Below, piece by piece: positions 44,589-53,367 of a stretch of DNA of 64,000 bases. A model generated the notes under the pieces. It was not told the DNA's origin, did no database searches, and saw only the letters and a program-made list of their open reading frames with translations. The DNA is taken from the NCBI RefSeq assembly GCF_017826695.1, contig NZ_JAFFZW010000006.1, forward strand, positions 309,964-373,963. Reading direction: 5' to 3'. The number at the start of each line of letters is the position of its first letter. Position 1 is the stretch's first letter. This DNA comes from Pseudomonas alliivorans. GTDB taxonomy: Bacteria; Pseudomonadota; Gammaproteobacteria; Pseudomonadales; Pseudomonadaceae. Made by a program: the position numbers and the translations under genes.

Positions 44589-45620
44589 TCAGTTCTGAGC
44601 CGGCTCGACCTTCAGCGTGCCCTGATCGAAGATATTCAGCTTCTGCCGAATTTCGTGAGGCTGGGCGTACGCCTGGGGATCGACCGGCGCAGGCGCTGTC
44701 GAAGCGCCCGGCGCTGCTCCGGGTGCGGCTGGCGCCGTCGGTGCCGGAGCCGTTTGCGGTGCGCCCCCCGTGTTCTGCGAACCCTCGATACGCGCCTGGG
44801 CCTTTTTGGTCAGCACGACGATATCGATACGCCGGTTAACCGGATTGGTCGGATTCTGAGGGTCGTACAACGCCGAGGAAGCATGACCGACGACGCGAGC
44901 TACCTGCGACTCTGGATAGCCGCCTGCAACCAGCGCGCGACGTGCCGCGTTGGCACGGTTGGCCGACAGTTCCCAGTTGCCGAATCCACCATTGCCTACA
45001 AACGGAGTGGCATCGGTATGCCCGCTGATGCTGATCTTGTTGGGCACGCTTTTGATGGTGTCGGCCATCGCCAGCAGAATGTCCTCGAAGTAAGGTTTCA
45101 GGCGCGCACTGCCGGAGTCGAACATCGGGCGGTTGTCGGCATCCATGATCTGGATGCGCAGACCGTCCTGCGTGATCTCGAACAGAATCTGGTCCTTGAA
45201 TTTCTGCAACTGCGGATTCTCTTCGACCTTGTTCTGCAATTCCTGCAGAAGCATTTCGAGACGCTCCTGCTCGACTTCCTCAGCCTTGGATTCCGAAGTC
45301 TCGGACTCAATAGGTACTGTATCCGGCGAAGGCGTGGTCTTCACTTCCGGGTTGAGCGTCTGGTTGGGCGACATTTCAGGCGAGCCGCCCAGATCGATCA
45401 CATAGGGCGAACCGCTGTCGGAGAACCCGACCGGATCCTTGAAGTAACCGGCCACGGCAATCAATTGCTCGGGCGTGGCGGACGACATCAGCCACAGCAC
45501 CAGGAAAAACGCCATCATTGCCGTCGCGAAGTCGGCAAAGGCGATTTTCCAGGCGCCGCCGTGGTGCCCTCCACCGAAGCGCTTGACGCGCTTGATGATT
45601 ATCGGCTGATTATTTTCCAT
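44589..45620 (-). CDS. motB: Flagellar stator protein MotB
   Basis: 343 residues. One TM helix with the proton-carrying Asp30 (WKIAFADFATAMMAFFLVLW), a periplasmic linker and plug (residues about 60-140) and a C-terminal OmpA-like peptidoglycan-binding domain (ISISGHTDATPF; LSANRANAARRALVAGGYPE; NRRIDIVVL). A Pro/Ala/Gly-rich tail of about 50 residues follows. It pairs with motA, 3 bases away, to form the H+-driven stator. Confidence 0.96.
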   Translation of the reverse strand: MENNQPIIIKRVKRFGGGHHGGAWKIAFADFATAMMAFFLVLWLMSSATPEQLIAVAGYFKDPVGFSDSGSPYVIDLGGSPEMSPNQTLNPEVKTTPSPDTVPIESETSESKAEEVEQERLEMLLQELQNKVEENPQLQKFKDQILFEITQDGLRIQIMDADNRPMFDSGSARLKPYFEDILLAMADTIKSVPNKISISGHTDATPFVGNGGFGNWELSANRANAARRALVAGGYPESQVARVVGHASSALYDPQNPTNPVNRRIDIVVLTKKAQARIEGSQNTGGAPQTAPAPTAPAAPGAAPGASTAPAPVDPQAYAQPHEIRQKLNIFDQGTLKVEPAQN

Positions 45621-45623
45621 GGC

Positions 45624-46475
45624 TTAGCGACCGCGAACCGCTTGTTCCAGCTCACTGAAGCTGGGGCGATGCAGCGGATACAGAACCTTGCGGCCGAACT
45701 CGACAGCCAGCGAAGGCGGCATGCCAGAGGCCGAGGCTACCAGAGAAGCCTTGATGCATTCGTAGACGTTCATTTCTTCCTTGGCATCGTGAGCCAGGGA
45801 AGTTGCCAGCGGACCGAAGAAACCGTAGGCCGCGAGAATACCGAAGAAGGTACCTACCAGTGCTGCACCCACGTGCATGCCGATGGCCGCCTTGTCGCCC
45901 GACCCCAGGGACGCCATGGTCACCACGATACCGAGTACCGCCGCGACGATACCGAAACCGGGCATGCCGTCGGCAATACCGGTGATGGCGTGCGATGGAT
46001 GCTCGAGCTCTTCCTTCATGCTCAGCAGCTCCATGTCGAACAGGCCTTCCAGCTCGTGGGGAGCCATGTTGCCCGAGGACATGATGCGCAGGTAATCACA
46101 GATGTACGCCGTCATGCGTTCATCTTTCAATACACCCGGATATTTGGCGAAGATGGGGCTTGAGGCCGGCTCTTCGATATCGCCTTCAATCGCCATCATG
46201 CCTTCGCGACGGCTCTTGTTGAGGATCTCGTAAACCAGCCCCAGCACTTCAAGGTAATAGGCGTGAGTGAAGCGCGTGCCGAACATCTTCAGCGACTTTT
46301 TGAACACGTGCATGGTCATGTGGCCGGGGTTGGCCTGCAAAAATGCACCCAGCGCTGCGCCACCGATGATCAACACCTCATAGGGCTGAAACAGGGCCAT
46401 GATCTTGCCGTGAGACAGGACGTATCCGCCGAGGACACTCGCGAAAACGACAATGATGCCGATAATTTTAGCCAT
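45624..46475 (-). CDS. motA: Flagellar stator protein MotA
   Basis: 283 residues with four TM segments: two near the N-terminus (MAKIIGIIVVFASVLGGYVL; YEVLIIGGAALGAFLQANPG) and two after a large cytoplasmic loop (DGMPGFGIVAAVLGIVVTMA, ALVGTFFGILAAYGFFGPLA), the latter bearing the conserved prolines. Charged loop residues such as those in YPGVLKDERMTAYICDYL are in the region that contacts FliG. First gene of the motAB operon, SD AGGAG. Confidence 0.97.
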   Translation of the reverse strand: MAKIIGIIVVFASVLGGYVLSHGKIMALFQPYEVLIIGGAALGAFLQANPGHMTMHVFKKSLKMFGTRFTHAYYLEVLGLVYEILNKSRREGMMAIEGDIEEPASSPIFAKYPGVLKDERMTAYICDYLRIMSSGNMAPHELEGLFDMELLSMKEELEHPSHAITGIADGMPGFGIVAAVLGIVVTMASLGSGDKAAIGMHVGAALVGTFFGILAAYGFFGPLATSLAHDAKEEMNVYECIKASLVASASGMPPSLAVEFGRKVLYPLHRPSFSELEQAVRGR

Positions 46476-46682
46476 AGGAGAAAATACTTTACTGAGTCGG
46501 GTTCAGGGACAGTCCGGAAGTTCTTGAAACTCTTCTTCTCCTTATCGGCCTAACTGGGCCAGACTATAGGCAGTTCTTGCTAAAAAACCAGTTCGGCCCG
46601 GAATCGCGGGACCCAAAATGGCTGTTGCGCCCCAGAACGCTGGCAGCCTCCCAGCTCGAAAATCAGCTGCACAGGGCATCGA

Positions 46683-48218
46683 ATGTCGACAACGCATGTT
46701 TCACATCCGCCGGTTCCAAAGACGCTTGAATCCTGGGTCAGACTGCTCGATGGCGTCGCGCTGCCAGTGCCTGCGGCCAACCACGACCGGGTTCGTGCGG
46801 CACTCAACGACAGTCGGCGCTCGCTGCGTGAAATAGCGGAAATGATGCAGGAAAGTCCTGCGCTGGTGCTCAGCGTAATGCGCGAAGCCAATCACCACAC
46901 GCATGGCATCACCGAACAGGCCGAAAGCCTGGAAATCGCGATCAACCGGCTGGGTCTGGCGCGTACGGAAGTGCTGCTGGGGCGTTTGCCCGCCAAGCCG
47001 CCTGAAGAGATTCCGGCCGCTTTCCGCCAGTTGATCCTGATCAGCCAACACGCCACGCAGCAGGCCAACGGCCTGTTCGCCAGCCGTCTGGCGCGGCTGT
47101 GGCAAGACATTCATCTGGGCAGCCTGCTGTTCCTGGCGCCGCTTTGGCCGATGGCGCTTGCTTATCCCAGGCTGCTCGAAGAACTCGAACTTCGCGTCAT
47201 TCATAAAGGCCACTCCAGCATCGCCGTCGAGAAGGAGCTGTTCGGCGTCAATCTGCTGGAACTGGGCTTGGCACTGGCCGAGTTCTGGCGCCTGCCGGTC
47301 TGGGTAACCCGCGGTTACAAACTGCTGCTCAGCGAGCGGCGTGATCTGGTCAAGGTGCTGCGCATCGCACGCGAAGACCAGGATCCGCTGCTGCAACAGC
47401 AGATGATGGATGCCGCCCCCAACCTGCGCCGCTGGCTCAACCAGCCCGCCAACACCGTGCTGCTGGGTAACGGACTGGCGCTGGCAGCGCAGCATGCCTG
47501 GAACAGCCCACACTGCCTGCGCTGGGAACGACTCACCAGCCTTTACCTGCAACAGCCATTGGGTGATGTGCAGCAGCAGGCGCACCAGAATGCCGCCAGC
47601 AGCGCACGCCATCACAGCGAAAAGGATCTATGGCACCCGGCTGAATCCCTGATCTGGCCGTGGGATGCACGACGCGTAAGACGCGATAACGAACCTGCGC
47701 CGCCGCCCTCGGCCGATGCTCTGCAGCTCTGGCGCAAGCAATGCGCCGAACTGCTGCAGGACCCGACGCCGTTCATCAATGCCATGCACTTGACCACCTC
47801 TGCCCGAGAAGCGCTTGTTGCCTGTGGCATGCAGCGGGTCATGCTGCTGATGATGGACAAGACTGGAACGGCGCTGCGCGTGCATCAGTCTGCCGGACTG
47901 CCGCCCGAGGCTGCAGCGATGCAGTTGTTTATAAAGGAAAGCACAGTCCTGCAACGCCTTCTGACCCAGCCAACCCAGCTGCGCATGACGCCTGCCAATA
48001 TCGCCCAGTTTTCCGCCCTGTTGCCGGCACCGCTCAAAGCGCTGTTCAGCGGTCAGCATTGGCTGATTCGCTCACTGAGCAGCAACGGCAAAGTCATGAT
48101 GCTGGTGGTCGCTGATCAGGGCGGCGGCACACTGTCAGAAATTTCCGTTCAGGCATTCGGAAAAACCGCGCAATGCATTGAGCGCGCGCTCGGCGTCTTT
48201 AGTCATCGCAAAGCCTGA
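46683..48218 (+). CDS. HDOD-domain protein
   Basis: 511 residues. The N-terminal half (residues about 15-235) is HDOD-like: LREIAEMMQESPALVLSVMR, LEIAINRLGLARTEVLLGRL and HATQQANGLFASRLARLWQD fit the pattern, though the catalytic HD pair of true HD-GYP phosphodiesterases is not evident. The C-terminal half (about 350-505) may be a GAF-like sensor (MLLMMDKTGTALRVHQSAGL). It is soluble, without TM or signal peptide. HDOD proteins often act in signalling and c-di-GMP-linked motility. It lies beside motAB, divergent, and upstream of the rhodanese gene on the same strand. Confidence 0.85.
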   Translation: MSTTHVSHPPVPKTLESWVRLLDGVALPVPAANHDRVRAALNDSRRSLREIAEMMQESPALVLSVMREANHHTHGITEQAESLEIAINRLGLARTEVLLGRLPAKPPEEIPAAFRQLILISQHATQQANGLFASRLARLWQDIHLGSLLFLAPLWPMALAYPRLLEELELRVIHKGHSSIAVEKELFGVNLLELGLALAEFWRLPVWVTRGYKLLLSERRDLVKVLRIAREDQDPLLQQQMMDAAPNLRRWLNQPANTVLLGNGLALAAQHAWNSPHCLRWERLTSLYLQQPLGDVQQQAHQNAASSARHHSEKDLWHPAESLIWPWDARRVRRDNEPAPPPSADALQLWRKQCAELLQDPTPFINAMHLTTSAREALVACGMQRVMLLMMDKTGTALRVHQSAGLPPEAAAMQLFIKESTVLQRLLTQPTQLRMTPANIAQFSALLPAPLKALFSGQHWLIRSLSSNGKVMMLVVADQGGGTLSEISVQAFGKTAQCIERALGVFSHRKA

Positions 48219-48263
48219 GGCCTGGCGTACAATTCGCATCTTTCTTTTCATCGGAGGCTGCAA

Positions 48264-49079
48264 ATGTCCGTATTCGCTGGCTTACCGTTGGTCATCGAGC
48301 CCAACGATCTGCTTGAGCGCCTTGAGGCCCCGGAACTGATTCTGGTGGATCTGACCAGCAGCGCTCGCTACGAGGCCGGGCACATTCCTGGCGCTCACTT
48401 CGTTGATCCCAAGCGCACTCAACTTGGCCAGCCACCTGCGCCCGGCCTGTTGCCTGCACATTCCGACCTTGAAAGGCTGTTTGGCGAACTGGGCCATAAC
48501 CCTGATGCTGTCTATGTCGTCTATGACGATGAAGGTGGCGGGTGGGCCGGGCGTTTCATCTGGTTGCTGGACGTGATCGGCCATCATCGCTACCACTACG
48601 TGGATGGCGGCCTGCTGGCCTGGGAAGCTCAGTCACTGCCGCTGAACCGTGATACTCCGACAGCCGCTGGCGGTACGGTGACTCTTAAGCTGCACGACGA
48701 GCCGACGGCAACTCGCGAATACCTGCAAAGCCGACTGGGTGCTGCGGACCTGGCTGTTTGGGATGCCCGGGGACCCACCGAATACTCGGGCGAGAAAGTG
48801 CTGGCGGCCAAGGCGGGACACGTACCGGGCGCCGTCAACTTCGAATGGACGGCCGGCATGGACAAGGCACGCCATCTGCGCATTCGCGATGACATGCCAC
48901 AGATTCTGCAGGACCTGGGCATCACGGCCGACAAGGAAGTGATCACCCATTGTCAGACCCACCATCGTTCCGGCTTCACCTATCTGGTGGCCAAGGCGCT
49001 GGGCTATCCCAGGGTCAAGGCGTATGCCGGCTCATGGGGCGAATGGGGCAATCACCCGGACACGCCTGTCGAAAAATGA
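48264..49079 (+). CDS. rhdA: Thiosulfate:cyanide sulfurtransferase (rhodanese), RhdA type
   Basis: 271 residues, two rhodanese domains. The N-terminal one is inactive (residues about 8-125); the C-terminal one has the catalytic Cys230 in the loop CQTHHRS. This loop and position are, from memory, those of Azotobacter vinelandii RhdA rather than the CxGxT-type mercaptopyruvate enzymes. Likely role: sulfane-sulfur transfer, redox control and cyanide tolerance. SD GGAGG precedes ATG 48264; psd follows on the same strand. Confidence 0.93.
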   Translation: MSVFAGLPLVIEPNDLLERLEAPELILVDLTSSARYEAGHIPGAHFVDPKRTQLGQPPAPGLLPAHSDLERLFGELGHNPDAVYVVYDDEGGGWAGRFIWLLDVIGHHRYHYVDGGLLAWEAQSLPLNRDTPTAAGGTVTLKLHDEPTATREYLQSRLGAADLAVWDARGPTEYSGEKVLAAKAGHVPGAVNFEWTAGMDKARHLRIRDDMPQILQDLGITADKEVITHCQTHHRSGFTYLVAKALGYPRVKAYAGSWGEWGNHPDTPVEK

Positions 49080-49139
49080 CCAAGGCCGGGCTCAACCTTT
49101 TGAGTCCCGCCCGTTTCCTTATCAAGTTCAGGAATATCA

Positions 49140-50012
49140 ATGAAAGATCGTTTGTTTATCCTCAGTCAGTACCTGTTGCCTCATCACCTGCTGTCCCGTA
49201 TCGCTGGCCTGGTCGCCGAATGCCGCGTCACCTGGTTCAAGAACGCCTTCACCGCCTGGTTCGTTCGCCGCTATCAGGTCGACATGTCGCAGGCGCTGGT
49301 CGAAGACCTGACCGCCTACGAGCACTTCAATGCCTTCTTCACTCGCGCACTGAAGGCCGATGCGCGCCCGCTGGACAACACGCCGGGCGCCGTGCTTTCA
49401 CCTGCCGACGGCACCATCAGTCAGATGGGTTCGATCGATCACGGCCGCATCTTTCAGGCCAAGGGTCACAGCTTCAGCGTGCTTGAACTGCTGGGCGGCG
49501 ATCCGAAACTGTCCGCACCGTTCATGGGCGGCGAGTTCGCCACTGTTTATCTGTCGCCGAAGGATTACCATCGCGTCCACATGCCTCTGGCCGGCACGCT
49601 GCGCGAAATGGTCTATGTGCCTGGCCGTATTTTCTCGGTCAACCAGACCACGGCTGAAAACGTTCCGGAATTGTTTGCCCGCAATGAGCGCGTTGTCTGC
49701 CTGTTCGATACCGAGCTGGGCCCGATGGCTGTCGTTCTGGTGGGCGCGATGATCGTGGCCTCGGTCGAAACGGTCTGGGCCGGACTGGTCACGCCCCCCA
49801 AGCGCGAACTGAAGACGTTCAGCTACGACGAAGCCGCACGCGCACCAATCCATCTGGAGAAAGGCGCAGAGATGGGTCGCTTCAAACTGGGTTCCACGGC
49901 CATCGTGCTGTTCGGACCTAACCAGGTTAAATGGGCCGAGCAGTTAAGCGCGCTCTCCAAAGTCCAGATGGGGCAGGCACTCGGCGCTGCGAAGCCAATT
50001 GCCGAGGCTTGA
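49140..50012 (+). CDS. psd: Phosphatidylserine decarboxylase proenzyme
   Basis: 290 residues. Makes phosphatidylethanolamine at the inner membrane. The self-cleavage site LGST is at residues 250-253; cleavage before Ser252 yields the pyruvoyl-bearing alpha chain. Other family features are PADGTISQMGSI and SPKDYHRVHMPLAG with the catalytic His and Asp regions. It lies 60 bases after rhdA; the spacer contains a weak hairpin (GGGCTCAA/TTGAGTCCC). Confidence 0.97.
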   Translation: MKDRLFILSQYLLPHHLLSRIAGLVAECRVTWFKNAFTAWFVRRYQVDMSQALVEDLTAYEHFNAFFTRALKADARPLDNTPGAVLSPADGTISQMGSIDHGRIFQAKGHSFSVLELLGGDPKLSAPFMGGEFATVYLSPKDYHRVHMPLAGTLREMVYVPGRIFSVNQTTAENVPELFARNERVVCLFDTELGPMAVVLVGAMIVASVETVWAGLVTPPKRELKTFSYDEAARAPIHLEKGAEMGRFKLGSTAIVLFGPNQVKWAEQLSALSKVQMGQALGAAKPIAEA

Positions 50013-50106
50013 TGGCCTCAGGCCATAATAGCTGCGTGTTTGCACCGATACTGGTAGAGTGAAAGCATCGGTGCGTAAGGATACGTTGCACTTTTTCAGT
50101 GGCACC

Positions 50107-50137
50107 GGGTCCACATCCTCCTACCGAAGGATGTGGC
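50107..50137 (+). promoter_or_regulatory. Hairpin in the leader of the PilZ-like gene
   Basis: CCACATCCT, an 8-base loop, then AGGATGTGG form a 9-base stem (extending to a GGGT/GGCCC base) about 60 bases before the ATG at 50196. There is no T-run, so it is a leader structure rather than a simple terminator; function unknown. Confidence 0.4.
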
Positions 50138-50195
50138 CCATTGCCAGCATGGAGTCGCCGTCCGGGCCAGAGAGTCGTTGGAGTTCGCCTGTCAC

Positions 50196-51980
50196 ATGAG
50201 TAATTTGAGCCTGCCTCTGCTGTTGCGTGCACCCACGCCAACGCAGTCGAGCCTGTCATTCAGTGAGCCCACGCCCCGCGACCTCAAACGCTGGATCTCC
50301 CGACTGCCCAAGGCAAACCTCGGTGAAATGGCCCGTCAGCTGTATCAGGGCCTCAGCGAACTCAACCAGTTGATCACCCCGAGTGACAATCGCCTGCAAA
50401 TGCTGGAATTGTTGCGCCCCGAAGTCTATTTCGTCTGCAAGCACCTTGAGCGGCACTTTCTCAATCAGGCCATTGTGCTCGACGAGCGCCCGCGCAAGGT
50501 GGCCAATCTTTGCCAGGCACTGCAGAACCATCTGGCAACCGGCTACAAGCAGGTTATTCAGCAGATCGCCCCGCGTTACAGCAAGGACCAGAGCGTGATG
50601 CTGACCACGGCATTGCAACGGGCGCTGCATGGCCTGAATGGCCCGCTGATTCGTGCCAATCAACTGTATTGCCCGGTTCAGGAAGGTCTCTGGCTCGAAC
50701 TTCATCAGCTTTATCAGATTGCCCGCCAGTTCCAGTTGCATCGCACGCAGGTAGACGAACCACTGGCTCATCACACCCGCACGCTCAGCGCCGAACAGAC
50801 CTACGTGATTGCCCTTTTGATGGGGTGCTCACGCTGCAATCAGATGCGCCAGCTGAACATCGGCAAGCTGGCAGATGCGCTTGAAAGCTGGAGTGCGATG
50901 GTGACGCTGCAGCTACCCGCCGACGAACACAGCCTGTTGGCGCTGGACCCTGCCACCGACAAGCCACCGCTGTATCGGACACTGTTCACCGACGAGCAAA
51001 TGCCCAGGATGCTGGGGATCCAGCCACTGGCACTGGCGGATGCAATCAACCATTACCTCGCCTTGCCGGCCGATCAGCGTGGTCCTGCCAAGCTGCTCAT
51101 CCCGACCGGCGTCAACACCGACCTGCTGCAACACTTGGCGGCGGCCTGGGGAGATGTTGCCGAACGCACTTTCCAGCGCACGGTGGGCCAGGGCACGCTG
51201 AAGCTCTGCATTGGCATGAGCGCGGTTCATTACTACGTTGCCGGGCAGAAGTCGTTCAGCGAACTGCTGCAACTGAACACGACCAGCCACATTGCCGATT
51301 TCGCGCTCAAAGTGGTCAACGAGAACGACGACGATCCCTGGTCGTCCGCGTTCGATACGCAGCGTGGCAATACGTCTTCGGTTCTGCTGCCCTACGAAGA
51401 AATCGAATACCAGAAGTCCGACGCCGATGGCGACTCCACGTCCAATGCGCAGCACACATTTCCGATCTTTGACGTGAACATCGTCAACCACAGCCCGGGC
51501 GGTTATTGCCTTGCATGGCACAAAGACGTGCCGCAGCAGTTGCAGGCGGGTGAGCTGGTGGGTATCCAGGATGACTCCGGGCAAGGCTGGAGCATCGCCA
51601 TTGTGCGGTGGGTTCGGCAGGTGCGCAGCGGCGGCACGCAGATGGGCATCGAGCTGATCGCACCCTTTGCCCAGCCGTGCGGCATGCAACTGATCCGCGA
51701 ATCGCAGAACAGCCAGTACCTTCGGACCTTGATGCTGCCGGAAGTACGGGCGATGGACAAACCTGCGACCGTGCTCGCACCTCGCCTGCCGTTTCAGGAC
51801 GACAGCAAAGTCATGATCAACGTCAATGGCGAAGAGCGGCGCGCGACACTGGGCAATCGGCGTATCAGCAGCGCCAGTTACAACCAGTTCGAATACCGGA
51901 TATACGACGCGCCCAAAGCTGCCGAGATCGAAAAAACCAAGCCGGGGCAGGAATTCGATTCACTGTGGGGCTCGCTGTAA
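50196..51980 (+). CDS. Soluble PilZ-like domain protein of unknown function, 594 aa
   Basis: 594 residues from MSNLSLPLLLRAP; the open frame from 50133 adds an unsupported extension. The first 300 or so residues are helical and resemble no named domain I recognise. Near residue 440 the segment FDVNIVNHSPGGYCLAW carries an N-x-S-x-x-G motif, followed about 55 residues later by MGIELIAP, which is the layout of a PilZ c-di-GMP-binding barrel, though the upstream RxxxR is not clear. The last residues (about 520-594) are basic. From memory it corresponds to PA4958, which lies next to fimX in P. aeruginosa. It is convergent with serB. Confidence 0.75.
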   Translation: MSNLSLPLLLRAPTPTQSSLSFSEPTPRDLKRWISRLPKANLGEMARQLYQGLSELNQLITPSDNRLQMLELLRPEVYFVCKHLERHFLNQAIVLDERPRKVANLCQALQNHLATGYKQVIQQIAPRYSKDQSVMLTTALQRALHGLNGPLIRANQLYCPVQEGLWLELHQLYQIARQFQLHRTQVDEPLAHHTRTLSAEQTYVIALLMGCSRCNQMRQLNIGKLADALESWSAMVTLQLPADEHSLLALDPATDKPPLYRTLFTDEQMPRMLGIQPLALADAINHYLALPADQRGPAKLLIPTGVNTDLLQHLAAAWGDVAERTFQRTVGQGTLKLCIGMSAVHYYVAGQKSFSELLQLNTTSHIADFALKVVNENDDDPWSSAFDTQRGNTSSVLLPYEEIEYQKSDADGDSTSNAQHTFPIFDVNIVNHSPGGYCLAWHKDVPQQLQAGELVGIQDDSGQGWSIAIVRWVRQVRSGGTQMGIELIAPFAQPCGMQLIRESQNSQYLRTLMLPEVRAMDKPATVLAPRLPFQDDSKVMINVNGEERRATLGNRRISSASYNQFEYRIYDAPKAAEIEKTKPGQEFDSLWGSL

Positions 51981-52022
51981 AGGCCGCCATCACTCACGCG
52001 ATCACGGCCCTGCCCTGCACTT

Positions 52023-53237
52023 TCAGCGACTGGCTTCGCGGTCGCGAAAACCCAGCAGATACAGAACCCCGTCCAGACCCAGTGTCGAGATCGCCTGTCT
52101 GGCTGACTGCTTGACCAGAGGCTTGGCGCGGAAAGCCACGCCCAGTCCGGCAATCGCCAGCATCGGCAGGTCGTTGGCACCGTCGCCCACAGCGATGGTC
52201 TGCTCAAGACTCAGGCCTTCCTTGTGAGCCAGCTCGCGCAGAAGGTCAGCCTTGCGTTTGGCGTCGACAATCGGTTCGACGGCCACACCCGTGACCTTGC
52301 CATCTTCTACTGCCAGCTCGTTGGCAAACACATAATCGATGCCCAGCTTCGCCTGGAGCTGCTTGGCAAAGTAGGTGAAGCCGCCCGACAGAATCGCGGT
52401 TTTGTAACCCAGACGCTTGAGTTCAGCGAACAGCGTTTCGGCACCTTCGGTGAGACGCAGCGAAGCACCGATTTCGTCCAGTACGCTGACGTCCAGACCT
52501 TTGAGCAACGCCAGTCGCTCCTTGAAACTGGCACTGAAATCCAGCTCGCCACGCATGGCTCGCTCGGTGATTTCGGACACCTGCTCGCCAACGCCAGCCG
52601 CCTTGGCCAGCTCATCGATCACTTCAGCTTCAATCAGCGTCGAGTCCATGTCGAACACCGCCAGCCGACGATTGCGACGGAACAGCGAATCCTGCTGGAA
52701 CGCGATATCGACGTTGAGGTCCTGCGCGACGGCGAGAAACTCCGCCTGCATGGCTTTCATATCACCGGGCTCGCCCCGTACGGAGAACTCGATACAGCCT
52801 TTGCCCTTGTCGGCCGGTGTATCGAGCGGCATGCGGCCGGACAGGCGATCGATCTGGTCGATGTTCAGCCCGTATTTGGCCGTGATGGAGCTCACGCACT
52901 GCAATTGCTCGGCAGTCACCTTGCGCGTCAGCAGTGTCACGATATGACGCGCCTTGCCCTGACCTTCGACCCAGTGTTGATAATCCTCTTCGGACACCGC
53001 CGTGAAGCGCACTTGCTGATCCAGCTTGTAGGCGGTGAACAGGATGTCCTTGAGCACGGAAGAACCCTGTTCGGTTCCCGGAATTTCAACCAGCATGCCG
53101 AACGACAGCGTGTCGTGGATCACCGCCTGACCAATATCGAGAATGTTCACGCCACCCTGGGCGAGGACGCCGGTGATGGCCGCAGTGAGACCGGGACGGT
53201 CTACACCGGTGATGTTAATCAGGACGATTTCGCGCAA
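52023..53237 (-). CDS. serB: Phosphoserine phosphatase
   Basis: 404 residues, the long Pseudomonas form. Two N-terminal ACT-like modules (residues about 1-180) precede a HAD phosphatase with DxDxT FDMDSTLIEAEVIDELA (Asp196, Asp198, Thr200), motif II SGGF and motif IV VGDGANDLPML. Final step of serine synthesis; the ACT domains suggest amino-acid feedback. It is divergent from ahpA and convergent with the PilZ-like gene. Confidence 0.96.
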   Translation of the reverse strand: MREIVLINITGVDRPGLTAAITGVLAQGGVNILDIGQAVIHDTLSFGMLVEIPGTEQGSSVLKDILFTAYKLDQQVRFTAVSEEDYQHWVEGQGKARHIVTLLTRKVTAEQLQCVSSITAKYGLNIDQIDRLSGRMPLDTPADKGKGCIEFSVRGEPGDMKAMQAEFLAVAQDLNVDIAFQQDSLFRRNRRLAVFDMDSTLIEAEVIDELAKAAGVGEQVSEITERAMRGELDFSASFKERLALLKGLDVSVLDEIGASLRLTEGAETLFAELKRLGYKTAILSGGFTYFAKQLQAKLGIDYVFANELAVEDGKVTGVAVEPIVDAKRKADLLRELAHKEGLSLEQTIAVGDGANDLPMLAIAGLGVAFRAKPLVKQSARQAISTLGLDGVLYLLGFRDREASR

Positions 53238-53367
53238 GGCGCACCCCCGCAGTGGAAAAAAACCGCATTCTAACCACTTTCAGTGACCACCGGGCACAGG
53301 CAGCGCTTTGCCGCTACAAGGTCGATCGTTATACTGCCCGGCAACTTCACCGAAAGAGCCGTGCTCT

